From positions 56,566 to 120,565 of the forward strand of contig JAHDDQ010000001.1 in NCBI GenBank assembly GCA_020629275.1: a DNA stretch of 64,000 nucleotides, given 5' to 3'. Of the stretch, positions 51,741 to 62,058 are shown one piece after another (within the stretch, counting starts at the first letter, position 1; the number at the start of each line of letters is the position of its first letter). A program made the position numbers and the translations under genes. The notes under the pieces were generated by a model. It made no database searches. It saw nothing but the letters and a program-made list of their open reading frames with translations, and had not been told where the DNA came from. This DNA comes from Tenacibaculum sp. (GTDB lineage Bacteria; Bacteroidota; Bacteroidia; Flavobacteriales; Flavobacteriaceae).

Positions 51741-52961
51741 ATGAAAAAATTTGAGATCCCAACTATCTATCAAAGTGGTTTAATTCAAGGAATTAAGAAG
51801 CAGAGAAAACTTGAAGATCCAAGAAAAAAAGATTTTAGTCCTAGTACAATAAACTTAGGGGCTATTGAATTCATTTTTGCAAGGCATTTCGGTTTTTGTT
51901 ATGGAGTAGAAAACGCAATAGAACTTTCATATAAAGCCCTAAAAGAAAACCCAGGTAAACGAATTTATTTATTAAGCCAAATGATTCATAATCCTCATGT
52001 AAACAACGATTTACAAGAGAATGGAATTAACTTTATTCAAGATACATACGGTAATGAAATTATCCCCTGGAGCAATATAAAAAAAGAAGATGTTGTTATT
52101 ATACCTGCTTTTGGAACAACAATTGATATTGAGAATAAATTACAAAAACTAGGCGTAGACATACAAAAGTATAATACAACTTGCCCATTTGTAGAAAAAG
52201 TGTGGAATACCTCTAAAAAACTAGGCGACAAAGATTTTACTATAATTATACACGGAAAATACGGACATGAAGAAACAAGAGCCACTTTCTCACATTCAAT
52301 GCAATACGCACCATCAATTATTGTAAAAGACATTAACGAATCAAAAAAGTTAGCTGAAGCAATTGAAGGCAAAATGAGTAGAGAGGAGTTTTTTAGCTAT
52401 TTCAAAAACAAACATAGCGAAGGATTTGACCCCGATATACATCTTAAAAAAGTTGGCGTTATTAATCAAACAACAATGCTGGCTAGCGAAACGCAAGAAA
52501 TTTCAGATTACTTTAAAAACACTATGATAAGTTTTTTTGGGGAGGATAATTATAAAGAGCATTTTGCTGATACTAGAGATACGCTTTGCTACGCAACAAA
52601 CGACAATCAAAAATCAACCTTAGAATTATTAAAAGAAAAAGCCAATATGGCTTTAGTTATTGGAGGATACAATAGCTCAAACACTACACATTTAGTGGAA
52701 TTATGTCAACAAAATTTTCCTACTTACTTTATCTCATCTGAAAGTAAAATTTTAAGTAGTAATAAAATAGAACATTTCAACATCCACACAAAAAAAGAAG
52801 AAATTAGCAGTTTCAAAGAACCTTTGGGTGGCAAAAAAATGAAAATAATAATCACATCAGGTGCATCTTGCCCCGATAGTATTATGGAAGAAGTGATAGA
52901 TAAAATAATTTCATTTTATCCTTCAGAACAAATAAAAAACAAAAACACAATTACATTGTAA
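51741..52961 (+). CDS. ispH: 4-hydroxy-3-methylbut-2-enyl diphosphate reductase
   Basis: The 406-residue enzyme makes IPP and DMAPP in the MEP pathway and carries a 4Fe-4S cluster. Cluster Cys are in ARHFGFCYGVENAIEL near 58, NTTCPFVEKVW near 149 and TSGASCPDSIMEE near 379. It also shows LLSQMIHNPHVNNDL near 87 and HGKYGHEETRAT near 170. It is longer than the E. coli form (about 316) and of the size of the cyanobacterial/plant type, with an N-terminal extension of about 50 residues. It is followed 8 bp later by an aldo/keto reductase gene. Confidence 0.94.
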   Translation: MKKFEIPTIYQSGLIQGIKKQRKLEDPRKKDFSPSTINLGAIEFIFARHFGFCYGVENAIELSYKALKENPGKRIYLLSQMIHNPHVNNDLQENGINFIQDTYGNEIIPWSNIKKEDVVIIPAFGTTIDIENKLQKLGVDIQKYNTTCPFVEKVWNTSKKLGDKDFTIIIHGKYGHEETRATFSHSMQYAPSIIVKDINESKKLAEAIEGKMSREEFFSYFKNKHSEGFDPDIHLKKVGVINQTTMLASETQEISDYFKNTMISFFGEDNYKEHFADTRDTLCYATNDNQKSTLELLKEKANMALVIGGYNSSNTTHLVELCQQNFPTYFISSESKILSSNKIEHFNIHTKKEEISSFKEPLGGKKMKIIITSGASCPDSIMEEVIDKIISFYPSEQIKNKNTITL

Positions 52962-52968
52962 ATACAAT

Positions 52969-53946
52969 ATGGAATATAGAAGATTAGGAAACTCAGGATT
53001 GCAAGTTAGCGCTATATCATTAGGCTCATGGTTAACTTTCGGTAAACAAATTGGAGACACAACCGCAGAAGATTTAATGAAATACGCCTACGATAACGGC
53101 ATTAATTTCTTTGATAACGCAGAAATATACTCTAAAGGACAGTCAGAAGTAGTAATGGGCAACATCCTAAATAAAATGAACTGGTCACGTGATACATTTG
53201 TAGTTTCAAGTAAGGTTTTTTGGGGAGGAGATAAGCCAAATCAGAAAGGCTTATCAAGAAAGCATGTTACAGAAGCTTGCCATGCCGCCCTTAAAAGACT
53301 TCAAGTTGAGTATTTAGATTTATATTACTGCCACCGTCCAGATTTAAATACACCAATAGAAGAAACTGTAAGAACAATGAATACCCTTATTCAACAGGGT
53401 AAAATTCTTTATTGGGGAACTTCAGAGTGGAGCGCTCAAGAAGTACAAGAAGCAATAACTATTGCAGAAAAGTACAATCTTATTGGTCCTACTATGGAGC
53501 AGCCTCAATACAATATGCTACACAGAGAACGTTTTGAAATAGAATACTTTAAACTTTTTAGAGACTATAAATTAGGAAGCACAATTTGGTCCCCACTAGC
53601 ATCTGGCATATTAACTGGTAAATATAACGATGGCTTTCCAAATGACACTCGCTTAAATATTGAAGGACTGGAGTGGTTAAAAGACAAAACACTAACAGAA
53701 AAAAACATGGATAGTGTTAGGGAGTTAACGAAGTACTCAAAAGAACTTGGTATAGCAATGAATCATTTAGCCTTGGCATGGTGCCTTAAAAACAAGAATG
53801 TGAGTAGCGTGATTTCGGGTGCTTCAAAATTAGAGCAGCTAAAAGACAATTTAAATACGTTCAAATATATCGATCAGCTAAACGACCCTGTAATGGAAAA
53901 AATTGATGAAATTTTAGGAAACAAAAAAGAAGTGACTTTCTTTTAA
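52969..53946 (+). CDS. aldo/keto reductase (potassium-channel beta-subunit-like)
   Basis: The 325-residue TIM-barrel NADPH enzyme has the catalytic tetrad Asp and Tyr in NFFDNAEIYSKGQSE near 47-61, Lys in VVSSKVFWGG near 81 and His in LYYCHRPD near 121. The pattern LGLSRKHV.EA..ALKRLQ.EYLDLY.CHR and the WGTSEWSAQE element near 147 place it with the AKR6/YghZ group. NADPH-binding residues are near GASKLEQLKDNL at about 288. Substrate unknown. Its stop overlaps that of the convergent small gene by a few bases. Confidence 0.92.
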   Translation: MEYRRLGNSGLQVSAISLGSWLTFGKQIGDTTAEDLMKYAYDNGINFFDNAEIYSKGQSEVVMGNILNKMNWSRDTFVVSSKVFWGGDKPNQKGLSRKHVTEACHAALKRLQVEYLDLYYCHRPDLNTPIEETVRTMNTLIQQGKILYWGTSEWSAQEVQEAITIAEKYNLIGPTMEQPQYNMLHRERFEIEYFKLFRDYKLGSTIWSPLASGILTGKYNDGFPNDTRLNIEGLEWLKDKTLTEKNMDSVRELTKYSKELGIAMNHLALAWCLKNKNVSSVISGASKLEQLKDNLNTFKYIDQLNDPVMEKIDEILGNKKEVTFF

Positions 53947-54374
53947 CACTGCTTTTTATACTTATTCTTAGAAACCTGCCCTACAACAGTATTAAATGTC
54001 TCTTGCAATTTTAAATGTTCATCGCAATCTCTTCTAAGGGTGTATGAACGTTCTGGCTCTCCTTCATCCTTAATAAGGATAAAGGCTGAATCTCTAAAAC
54101 GGCCATTAATATGTGAAGCTTTTTTACGTTCAGCAATTAAAAAAGGTAGTCTAAGTCTTCTAAACTGAGGTTCACTTAATTGGTAAGTAATGTCTTCCGA
54201 AGGGTTTTCTTCATTCACATTGTAGCACTTAATAACTAACTGCTCCTCACTCAAATCATATTGAAAATTTTCTTGAAGATCAATAAAAGTATATTCAGTT
54301 TTTATTGTTTTAGGTTTAAATGATAATAAAAATACAAATGGGAGTAACAATAATGTTAAATATGTTTTTTTCAT
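53943..54374 (-). CDS. hypothetical exported protein
   Basis: The 143-residue protein has a signal peptide (YLTLLLLPFVFLLSF, cleavage near 20). The mature part is a mix of strands and charged helices (FIDLQENFQYDLSEEQLVIKCYN, EPQFRRLRLPFLIAERKKA), with three Cys, one at the very end. No known family is recognised. It is transcribed toward ispH and aldo/keto reductase, and its stop overlaps that of the reductase gene. Coding is supported by the signal peptide and by even codon use. Confidence 0.68.
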   Translation of the reverse strand: MKKTYLTLLLLPFVFLLSFKPKTIKTEYTFIDLQENFQYDLSEEQLVIKCYNVNEENPSEDITYQLSEPQFRRLRLPFLIAERKKASHINGRFRDSAFILIKDEGEPERSYTLRRDCDEHLKLQETFNTVVGQVSKNKYKKQC

Positions 54375-54477
54375 GAGATGTCTTAATTAATAATTAGTTA
54401 AGCTAAACCTTTAACGAGAAACATTAAATAAAGGTTGCTTAATTAACATTAGCACAAGTTACATACCAAACTTTTCA

Positions 54478-54485
54478 TATTTTTG
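54478..54485 (+). promoter_or_regulatory. -7 box abutting the aroC start
   Basis: TATTTTTG ends exactly four bases before the aroC ATG, the same sequence and distance as at serC. No clear TTTG at -33. A transcript from here would start at or beside the ATG. Confidence 0.55.
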
Positions 54486-54489
54486 AAAA

Positions 54490-55584
54490 ATGTCTTCTAA
54501 CAGTTTCGGAAAGCTTTTTAAATTAACGTCTTTTGGTGAATCTCATGGTCTAGCGATCGGAGGCATTATTGATGGATGTCCAGCAAATATTGAGCTAAAT
54601 TTTAATAAAATACAAGAAGAGCTAAATAACCGTAGGCCAGGTCAATCTAAAATAACCACAAGTAGAAACGAAGCAGATAAAGTAGAATTTTTATCTGGTA
54701 TTTTTGAAGGAAAAACACTCGGAACGCCAATAGGTTTCATAATTAAAAATAAAGACCAAAAATCTAAAGACTATGGTAATTTAAAAGAAGTATACCGACC
54801 TTCTCATGCCGACTACACCTATCAACATAAGTATGGCATAAGAGATTTTAGAGGTGGAGGAAGACAATCTGCTCGCGAGACTGCTTGCAGAGTAGTTGCC
54901 GGAGCCATTGCCAAACAAGTAATCTCATCATTTAACATTACGATTAACGCATTCACATCACAAATTGGAAATATCAAAATTCAATCAAACTTAAATGAGT
55001 ATGATAGAAAAGATATTTATAAATCAATAGTTCGTTGCCCTGATAATACCACCGAAACTAAAATGATTGAAGCCATTGAAATGGTAAAACAAAAAGGTGA
55101 TTCACTTGGGGGAATCGTATCCTGCCAAATAAAAAACATGCCTGTAGGTATTGGAGAACCCGTATTTGAAAAATTACAGGCACAACTAGCACAGGCAATG
55201 CTAACAATAAATGCCGTTAAAGGCTTTGATTATGGTTTGGGCTTTGAAGGAGTTTCAAAAAAAGGATCTGAATACAATGATGAGTTCAAAGCAATTGATG
55301 ATGAAATAATTACAACAACAAATAATTCTGGAGGAATTCAAGGAGGAATATCAAACGGATCCACAATAAATCTAAGAGTATTATTTAAGCCAACATCGAC
55401 CATTAGCAAACAACAAGAAACCGTTAATAGTAAAGGTGAAAACGTCTTATTAAAAGCTGCAGGAAGGCACGATCCTTGCGTAGTACCAAGAGCTGTTCCT
55501 ATAGTTGAAGCCATGGCTGCTATGGTTATTCTTGACTACCTTCTTATTCGTTTTGGTTATGCTAAATTTCAACAAGCAAATTAA
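54490..55584 (+). CDS. aroC: chorismate synthase
   Basis: The 364-residue FMN-dependent enzyme forms chorismate from EPSP, the last step of the shikimate pathway. It shows the three family signatures: [17 protein letters not shown] near 12-28, [16 protein letters not shown] near 117-132 (RGGGRxSARET), and the C-terminal [20 protein letters not shown] near 324-343 (R.DPC..PR). Active-site His17 and His near 110 (QHKYG) are present. Other aro genes are absent from the window. A -7 box abuts its start, so the mRNA may lack a leader. Confidence 0.96.
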   Translation: MSSNSFGKLFKLTSFGESHGLAIGGIIDGCPANIELNFNKIQEELNNRRPGQSKITTSRNEADKVEFLSGIFEGKTLGTPIGFIIKNKDQKSKDYGNLKEVYRPSHADYTYQHKYGIRDFRGGGRQSARETACRVVAGAIAKQVISSFNITINAFTSQIGNIKIQSNLNEYDRKDIYKSIVRCPDNTTETKMIEAIEMVKQKGDSLGGIVSCQIKNMPVGIGEPVFEKLQAQLAQAMLTINAVKGFDYGLGFEGVSKKGSEYNDEFKAIDDEIITTTNNSGGIQGGISNGSTINLRVLFKPTSTISKQQETVNSKGENVLLKAAGRHDPCVVPRAVPIVEAMAAMVILDYLLIRFGYAKFQQAN

Positions 55585-55606
55585 TAATATGGTAAAGCAT
55601 TTTACC

Positions 55607-55614
55607 TACATTTG
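55607..55614 (+). promoter_or_regulatory. -7 box of the symporter gene
   Basis: TACATTTG, followed by C, fits TAnnTTTGC and lies 22 bp before the TTG start of the symporter. The -33 side has no TTTG, so this is a moderate candidate. Confidence 0.5.
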
Positions 55615-55636
55615 CAGTCACTAAAGCATTTAAAAT

Positions 55637-57091
55637 TTGATTTTACAATTACTAAGCATACCTATAATAGCTCTCATTTTTTTCGTGCTTTCCCGAAAAT
55701 TTGCAATTCACAACAGAATACTTCTGGGCTTGGTGTTTGGTGTAGCCTGGGCCTTTTTTTCAAGTTCTTTTGGCCTAAAAGAGTTTACATTAAATTGGAT
55801 AAACCCCTGGGGAAGCATTTTCATGAACTTGCTAAAACTTATTGCGGTACCACTTATACTCTTCTCTATAATTAAAGGTGTATACGACCTTGCAGATGTA
55901 AGTAAATTCGGAAAACTTGGCCTTAAAACAATCGGTATCTTTTTAATAACAACCACAACATCTGTAACTATTGGAATATTATTCGGAAATATTTTTGCTC
56001 CAGGAAAATCTATTGATCAAGAGCTGAGACTTGTAAATAGAATTAAATACGAAATATGGGCCAACAATAATGGCAAGGAAACCATTGACGGACAAAACTT
56101 TAAAGACAATCCAAAATACAGTTATTTATTGGAGGATGCGAACAAGAGTGCAAGCCAAGAATCGCAGAATAATCTAGAAGATAAAATTGCAGCAGCAACA
56201 AACACAAAAGCATCACGACCCCTATCATTTATTGAAGATATGGTTCCAACAAACATATTTCAATCGCTTACAATAGATAAGAAAATCCTTCAAGTGATCT
56301 TTTTTGCCATATTTTTTGGTTTAACTCTACTCTATTTAGAAAAGCAAAAAATTACAGCAGTGGTTGATTTTGTTTTCGGAATGAATGAAGTCTTTTTAAA
56401 AATGATCGACTTAGTAATGAGCCTTGCACCATACTTTGTATTCTGCTTAATGGCTGGTAAATTAACCGAATTAGCTGGTGACGATATAAATAGCATGTTA
56501 ACTATTTTTAAATCATTAGGTGCCTATTCAGTGGTAGTACTTGCCGGGCTTAGTTGCATGATTTTTATTACCTATCCTACCCTATTAAAAGTTTTTACTG
56601 GCAAATCAATTATTAAGTTTTTTAAGGATGCCTCACCAGCTCAAATGCTAGCTTTTTCAACAAGCTCAAGTGCTGCAACACTACCTATAACTATGGAATG
56701 TGTGAATGACAGAATGAAAATATCAAAAGACACAAGTAGTTTTGTTTTACCAATTGGCGCAACAATAAACATGGACGGAACAAGTCTATATCAAGCAATA
56801 GCTGTTTTATTTTTAGCACAATTTCATATGATCGACTTAACGTTAGGTCAGCAAATTACGGTAATACTTACAGCCATACTAGCATCGGTTGGTACTGCAG
56901 CTATACCAAGTGCAGGCATAATTATGCTTATTATAGTTCTTGAATCTGTTGGTTTAAATCCAGCATGGATAGCAATAATATTACCTGTAGATAGAATTTT
57001 AGATATGTGCAGAACCACCGTTAATGTTACAGGCGATATGACTGTATGTAGTATTATCGGAAATAAAAATCAACCTAACTCAGGAAACTAA
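55637..57091 (+). CDS. dicarboxylate/amino acid:cation symporter
   Basis: The 484-residue inner membrane transporter has about eight membrane helices and the DAACS hallmarks: WGSIFMNLLKLIAVPLILFSII near 57, FSTSSSAATLPITMECVND near 337 (the serine-rich re-entrant loop), NMDGTSLYQAIAVLFLAQ near 373 and DRILDMCRTTVNVTGD near 454. It takes up glutamate, aspartate or C4-dicarboxylates with sodium or protons. An acidic, polar insert at about 125-195 is longer than in E. coli GltP. The start is TTG at 55637. It is followed after 10 bp by the AsmA gene. Confidence 0.92.
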   Translation: MILQLLSIPIIALIFFVLSRKFAIHNRILLGLVFGVAWAFFSSSFGLKEFTLNWINPWGSIFMNLLKLIAVPLILFSIIKGVYDLADVSKFGKLGLKTIGIFLITTTTSVTIGILFGNIFAPGKSIDQELRLVNRIKYEIWANNNGKETIDGQNFKDNPKYSYLLEDANKSASQESQNNLEDKIAAATNTKASRPLSFIEDMVPTNIFQSLTIDKKILQVIFFAIFFGLTLLYLEKQKITAVVDFVFGMNEVFLKMIDLVMSLAPYFVFCLMAGKLTELAGDDINSMLTIFKSLGAYSVVVLAGLSCMIFITYPTLLKVFTGKSIIKFFKDASPAQMLAFSTSSSAATLPITMECVNDRMKISKDTSSFVLPIGATINMDGTSLYQAIAVLFLAQFHMIDLTLGQQITVILTAILASVGTAAIPSAGIIMLIIVLESVGLNPAWIAIILPVDRILDMCRTTVNVTGDMTVCSIIGNKNQPNSGN

Positions 57092-57101
57092 TAAAAAGAA
57101 C

Positions 57102-59933
57102 ATGAAAACATTTTTAAAAGTATTCGCTGTCCTAATTATATTACTCATTGTTTTTGTAATAGCAGCTCCCTTTATTTTCAAAGGAAAAATTAAAGAAATC
57201 GCACTAAAAGAAATCAATAAATCAATTAATGCAAAAGTAAATTTTGATGATGTTGATGTGAGTCTATTTAAATCCTTCCCTGATTTTCAATTTAGCATAA
57301 AAAATATGTCAGTTTTAGGAAAAGACACCTTTGAAAATTATCCTTTAGCAAAAATTGAGAGCATTAAGCTTGATCTAGACTTTATGTCTGTAATTAAAGG
57401 TGAACATTATGTAGTAAACGAAATATCTATAAATAAACCCAACTTAAACGTTTGGGTGCTCGAAAATGGTTTAGCAAACTATGATATTACTATAAGCGAT
57501 ACCTTAAAGCAAACTGAAGCTAGCACAAATGAATCAGCAACAACATTTGAATTAGCCGTAAATAATTACAGTATTAATGAGGCTAATATTTCTTATAAAG
57601 ATGAATCAGCTAACATTGAAACAAAAATAAGTGGTTTAAATCATTCTGGGGTTGCAAACCTTAATCAGAGTGTTTACGATTTAAAAACAAAAACCGCCTG
57701 TGACAGCCTAACGGTTATATACGAAGGGATAGGTTATTTCGAAAAAGCCTATTTATCAGCCGATTGTAATTTAGAAATGAACTTAGATAGTAATTCTTAT
57801 ACATTTAGAGAAAACGTATTTAAAGTAAATGAATTACCCTTAAAGTTTGAAGGAAAAGTAGTTCTGCCAAATGACGAAGACATTAATATGAATTTGAATT
57901 TTGCTACAATCAATGCAAACTTCAAAAATCTTTTATCAGTTATCCCATCCATATATGCTAACGACTTTGCATCCATACAAACAAAGGGGAAGTTTAGCTT
58001 TGATGGAAACTTAAACGGAACCTATAATGAAAAATCATTACCAGGTTTTAACATGAATTTAACAGTTGAGGATGGATACTTTAAATACCCAGACCTTCCG
58101 TCAGACGCTAATGATATTTTTATCGACTTAACAGTTTCTAACCCAGATGGTATTGATGATAACACAGTTATTAATCTGAAAAAAGCACATATGGTTCTTG
58201 CAGACAATCCCATTGACGCTAAACTACTTACTAAAAAACCTATCTCTAACCCCGAAATTATAGCTGAATTAAAAGCACAACTTGATTTATCTACTATTAA
58301 AGACCTCATGCCATTAGAAAGCAATGAATCTTATTCCGGTAACATTACTGCAGACTTAGCTTTCGAAGGAAGAATGTCTGACATTGAAAATGAAAATTAT
58401 GAAAAATTTAAAGCTGAAGGAAGTTTAATTATATTGAATCTTCTATATAAAAACGAAAGTCTACCTGAAACAAAAATTAAAACACTTTACAGTAATTTTA
58501 GTCCTCAGAACATTGAACTTACCAAACTGTTAATGATTAGTGGAAAATCTGATTTTGAAGCTGATGGCTTTTTATATAATTATTTAGCCTATTACCTTAA
58601 AGATGAGCCTATAGAAGGAGCTTTAAATTTAAAGTCTGATTACATAAATGTAAATGAATGGATGACTAGTGAATCCACTCCACCTTCAACAAATAATTCT
58701 GAACAATCAAATGCGAGTACTGAACAAACAGAAATACTACTTATACCTGACAACATTAATTTCACACTTACCTCTTATTTAGGAAAGGTTCTTTATGAAA
58801 ACAAAGAAGTAACTGATATTCAAGGAGTTATAAGAATACATGACGCTCAAATTGATTTCCAAAACATTCAAGCCAGTATGCTCGAAGGAAAATTTAACTT
58901 AGACGGATACTACAATACACAAACTAAAACCAAACCCAAGTTTGATATTGGAATACAAGCAAAAAAATTGAATCTACCTAAAACATTTCAAGCATTTAGC
59001 ACTATTAAAAAACTAGCTCCAATTCTTGAAAAAAGTTCAGGATATTTTTCAACTACCCTAAACATGAGCGGAACATTAGATGATAAAATGGAACCCGTAA
59101 TGAATACCCTAAACGGAAAAGGAATTACTAAAACGCACAACGTAGTTGTTGAAAATGAAGGAGTATTAGGAAAGTTAGCTGAACAGTTTCAAATGGATCA
59201 ATTCAAGAAAGTGAACTTAAATAATGTAAATGTTTCATTTGCAATTACAGATGGCAGAATAGATATTGAACCATTTGATTTTAAAATTACAGATGCCTTA
59301 GCTAACGTAAATGGTTATGTTACTGTAGACCAACAGCTCAATTTAAAAATGAATGTTAACGTTCCCTCCTCCTCACTAGGAAAACAACAGCAACAGTTAA
59401 TGAATTTAATGGGAGGTTTAACAGGCCTACAATCTGAAAAAGTTAATGTTGGAGTGCTAATAACAGGACCAATTAACGCTCCTAAAGTAAAACTAGATTT
59501 TGATAACCTACTTAATGATGCAAAATCAGGCATTAAAGATAAAGTTGAAGATTTTAAAAATGAAACAATCAATAAAGCTAAAGATGAGATAAACAAGAAA
59601 AAACAAGAAGCCATTGCAAAAGCTCAAGCATTGGCCGACAAAACAATTAAAGAGGCTGAGCAAGCCGCAGCTAAAATAAAGAGTGCAGCCAAATCACTAG
59701 CCCAAAAAACAAGAAATGAAGGAGAAAATGCTGCCAAAAAAGTATTAGCCGAAGCTAAAAACCCAATAGCTAAAATTGCTGCTGAAAAAGTAGCAACTAA
59801 AATTAGAAATGAAGCAAACGCAAAAGCAAATAAAATTGAATCAGAGGCAAATACCAAAGCTGATGATTTAGTTAACACTGCTCGAACCAAAGCAAATAGC
59901 CAATTAGAAGCCGCAAGAAACAAAACGTACTAA
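57102..59933 (+). CDS. AsmA family protein with long helical tail
   Basis: The 943-residue protein has one N-terminal membrane anchor (LKVFAVLIILLIVFVIAAPF, about 5-24) and an AsmA opening, LKEINKSINAKVNFDDVDVSLFKSFPDFQF, near 35-65. The beta-groove body runs to about 800 with the AsmA C-terminal region (GKLAEQFQMDQFKKVNLNNVNVSFAITDGRIDIEPF in part, near 695-730, and a GLQSEKVNVGVLITGP element near 780). The last roughly 130 residues are Ala/Lys/Glu-rich amphipathic helix with no proline except one. AsmA proteins likely move lipids between membranes. It shares a transcription unit with the symporter. Confidence 0.88.
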   Translation: MKTFLKVFAVLIILLIVFVIAAPFIFKGKIKEIALKEINKSINAKVNFDDVDVSLFKSFPDFQFSIKNMSVLGKDTFENYPLAKIESIKLDLDFMSVIKGEHYVVNEISINKPNLNVWVLENGLANYDITISDTLKQTEASTNESATTFELAVNNYSINEANISYKDESANIETKISGLNHSGVANLNQSVYDLKTKTACDSLTVIYEGIGYFEKAYLSADCNLEMNLDSNSYTFRENVFKVNELPLKFEGKVVLPNDEDINMNLNFATINANFKNLLSVIPSIYANDFASIQTKGKFSFDGNLNGTYNEKSLPGFNMNLTVEDGYFKYPDLPSDANDIFIDLTVSNPDGIDDNTVINLKKAHMVLADNPIDAKLLTKKPISNPEIIAELKAQLDLSTIKDLMPLESNESYSGNITADLAFEGRMSDIENENYEKFKAEGSLIILNLLYKNESLPETKIKTLYSNFSPQNIELTKLLMISGKSDFEADGFLYNYLAYYLKDEPIEGALNLKSDYINVNEWMTSESTPPSTNNSEQSNASTEQTEILLIPDNINFTLTSYLGKVLYENKEVTDIQGVIRIHDAQIDFQNIQASMLEGKFNLDGYYNTQTKTKPKFDIGIQAKKLNLPKTFQAFSTIKKLAPILEKSSGYFSTTLNMSGTLDDKMEPVMNTLNGKGITKTHNVVVENEGVLGKLAEQFQMDQFKKVNLNNVNVSFAITDGRIDIEPFDFKITDALANVNGYVTVDQQLNLKMNVNVPSSSLGKQQQQLMNLMGGLTGLQSEKVNVGVLITGPINAPKVKLDFDNLLNDAKSGIKDKVEDFKNETINKAKDEINKKKQEAIAKAQALADKTIKEAEQAAAKIKSAAKSLAQKTRNEGENAAKKVLAEAKNPIAKIAAEKVATKIRNEANAKANKIESEANTKADDLVNTARTKANSQLEAARNKTY

Positions 59934-59945
59934 TCGCTATATAGT

Positions 59946-61988
59946 TTGGTTAAATTTAGATTCATACTTTTATTTTCGTTCTGCCTTATTACCCAAAATG
60001 TTTTAAGCCAAAGCAATGAAGCCTGCACTTACCTACCTGAAAAAAAAGCAAAGAGTTTATTTGAAAAAGGGACTGATAAAAAAAAATACAAAAAGCCCGA
60101 CAGATTAAAATACTTAAAACAAGCAATTGATGTTGACCCAAATTTCATTGATGCACTTTTCGAGTACAGCACTTTATCTGGTCATGGTTACTTGTATTCT
60201 AGAAGACCTTTTCCTCATTTGGTGAAATACCTCAAAATTATAGAAGATAAATGCCCCAATTATCATTCAGAAGTATATTACCTTCTTGCAAAACACTATT
60301 TACATAATAAGGAATATAAGGTCTCAGTAAGTTATTTCAATAAATTTTTGGCATTTAAAAGTGAGGATGAAAGTAAATTCTCTAGAAACTACCATAAATA
60401 TATAGCCACAACGAAAGAAGATTTAAATTATGCAGAGTTTTATGGTATTACAGCTTTAAAACCAGTTCCTTTTAACCCTGTATTAGTAGAAGCTGTTTCA
60501 ACTGAAGCAGACGAATACTTACCAATTATATCTGCAGATGACAAAGAACTTTTTTTTACCCGAAGAACCGTCAATAACAACAAAATCAAAAACACAACTT
60601 TCTCACTAGAAGAAACCCCTTTTATTGAAAAATTCACAGAAAGCAGACGTCAAAATCCAGAATTTGACTCTGGCAAACCTCTAAGTGAGCCTTTTAATGT
60701 GGATAATGAAGCTAATTACGGAGGAGCATCTGTTTCATTAGATAATAAACATTTATTCGTAACTATATGTAAACCAACTACTATAAAAGGTCGATCCTAC
60801 AAAAATTGCGATATATATACCTGTGACTACATCAAAACAATTGATCCTGTAACAAAAGAAAATAAATGGAATTGGGGGGAATTAAAAAATATGGGCCCAA
60901 ATATAAATGGTCCTGATAGCTGGGAAGCTCAACCAAGTGTATCGGCTGATGGAAAAACATTATTTTTTGCAAGCGCAAGAGCTAAAAGTCAACTTATTGA
61001 TATTTACGTATCTCAAAAAGATGCGACCGGAGTATGGCAACCTGCAGTTAATGTAGGCGAGCCAATAAATACACCAGAAAATGATAAAAGCCCATTTATA
61101 CATTCTGATAGCCAAACCTTATATTATGCTTCACAAGGTCATTTAGGCTTCGGAGGATACGATGTGTTTTATACTAGATTTGAAGACGGAGAATGGATTA
61201 AACCCAAAAATATTGGCTTCCCAATTAACAGTAAAAAGGATGAGCATGGTTTTGTAATTAACACAGCAGGAGACAAAGTATACTATTCGTCAGATATAAA
61301 TAAAGACGAAGGAAAAGGCTTAGACATTTTTACATTCGAATTATATGAAGAAGCAAGACCTAAAAAGGTGATGTTAGTAAAAGGGACCGTTAATGATGAA
61401 CAAGGGAATACACCTAAAGATGCAACTGTGGAGGTTAAAAATACGGTTACAAAAGAAGTTTCAAAAGTCAAAGTAAATGAAGATGACGGAAGCTACGCAG
61501 CAATTGTAAAAGTGAATGAAAAAGAACCCGTTGTTGTTAATGTTAAAGCACAGGGCAAAGTTTTTAGCTCTCAATTAATCGCATCAAATAATCGAAAAAA
61601 TGTTGTTCAAGAACTAACTACTAAAGTAGAAGAAGTAAAAATTGGTAAACCGTTTACCATTAAAGATATTTTTTACGCAACCAGCTCTTCTGAAATTAAT
61701 AAAGAATCTAAACTAATATTGGATGAATTTGCAGATTATTTGAAAGAAAATCCAACTATGAAAATTGCCATATACGGACATACTGATAGTGCAGGAGGAG
61801 AAAAACAAAACCTAGCCTTAAGTACCGATAGAGCTTTTAACGTACTAGAGCATTTACAAAGCAAAGGTATTAGTGGTAGCAGAATTAAATTTAAAGGATT
61901 TGGAGAAAGCAAACCTGTAGCATCCAACAGTACTGAAGAAGGTAGAGCAAAAAACAGAAGAACAGAATTTGTTATTTTAAGCAAGTAA
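59946..61988 (+). CDS. OmpA family protein with TPR, PD40 propeller and CRD (PorE-like)
   Basis: The 680-residue exported protein has a signal peptide (FILLFSFCLITQNVLSQ) and then TPR-like helices (about 30-165), a beta-propeller with PD40 blades (LPIISADDKELFFTRR near 192, QPSVSADGKTLFFASAR near 328, SPFIHSDSQTLYYASQG near 380, GFVINTAGDKVYYSS near 436), a carboxypeptidase-regulatory fold (VKGTVNDEQGNTPKDATVEV near 478) and an OmpA peptidoglycan-binding domain (IAIYGHTDSAGGEKQN near 605, NRRTEF near 671). This is the layout of PorE of the type IX secretion system, but similar paralogues are common. Start is TTG at 59946; no ATG precedes the signal peptide. Confidence 0.85.
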   Translation: MVKFRFILLFSFCLITQNVLSQSNEACTYLPEKKAKSLFEKGTDKKKYKKPDRLKYLKQAIDVDPNFIDALFEYSTLSGHGYLYSRRPFPHLVKYLKIIEDKCPNYHSEVYYLLAKHYLHNKEYKVSVSYFNKFLAFKSEDESKFSRNYHKYIATTKEDLNYAEFYGITALKPVPFNPVLVEAVSTEADEYLPIISADDKELFFTRRTVNNNKIKNTTFSLEETPFIEKFTESRRQNPEFDSGKPLSEPFNVDNEANYGGASVSLDNKHLFVTICKPTTIKGRSYKNCDIYTCDYIKTIDPVTKENKWNWGELKNMGPNINGPDSWEAQPSVSADGKTLFFASARAKSQLIDIYVSQKDATGVWQPAVNVGEPINTPENDKSPFIHSDSQTLYYASQGHLGFGGYDVFYTRFEDGEWIKPKNIGFPINSKKDEHGFVINTAGDKVYYSSDINKDEGKGLDIFTFELYEEARPKKVMLVKGTVNDEQGNTPKDATVEVKNTVTKEVSKVKVNEDDGSYAAIVKVNEKEPVVVNVKAQGKVFSSQLIASNNRKNVVQELTTKVEEVKIGKPFTIKDIFYATSSSEINKESKLILDEFADYLKENPTMKIAIYGHTDSAGGEKQNLALSTDRAFNVLEHLQSKGISGSRIKFKGFGESKPVASNSTEEGRAKNRRTEFVILSK

Positions 61989-62058
61989 AACTTTTGTAAG
62001 AACTTGTTAAAGCTTTTCAAATGAACGGTTTAACGAATTAATTTGCCTAAATTTAATT

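Noticed and set aside
59624..59923. 99-residue minus-strand frame opposite the AsmA tail
   Set aside because: It is the complement of an Ala/Lys/Glu-rich helix, which naturally gives an open hydrophobic frame; no start context or neighbour supports it.
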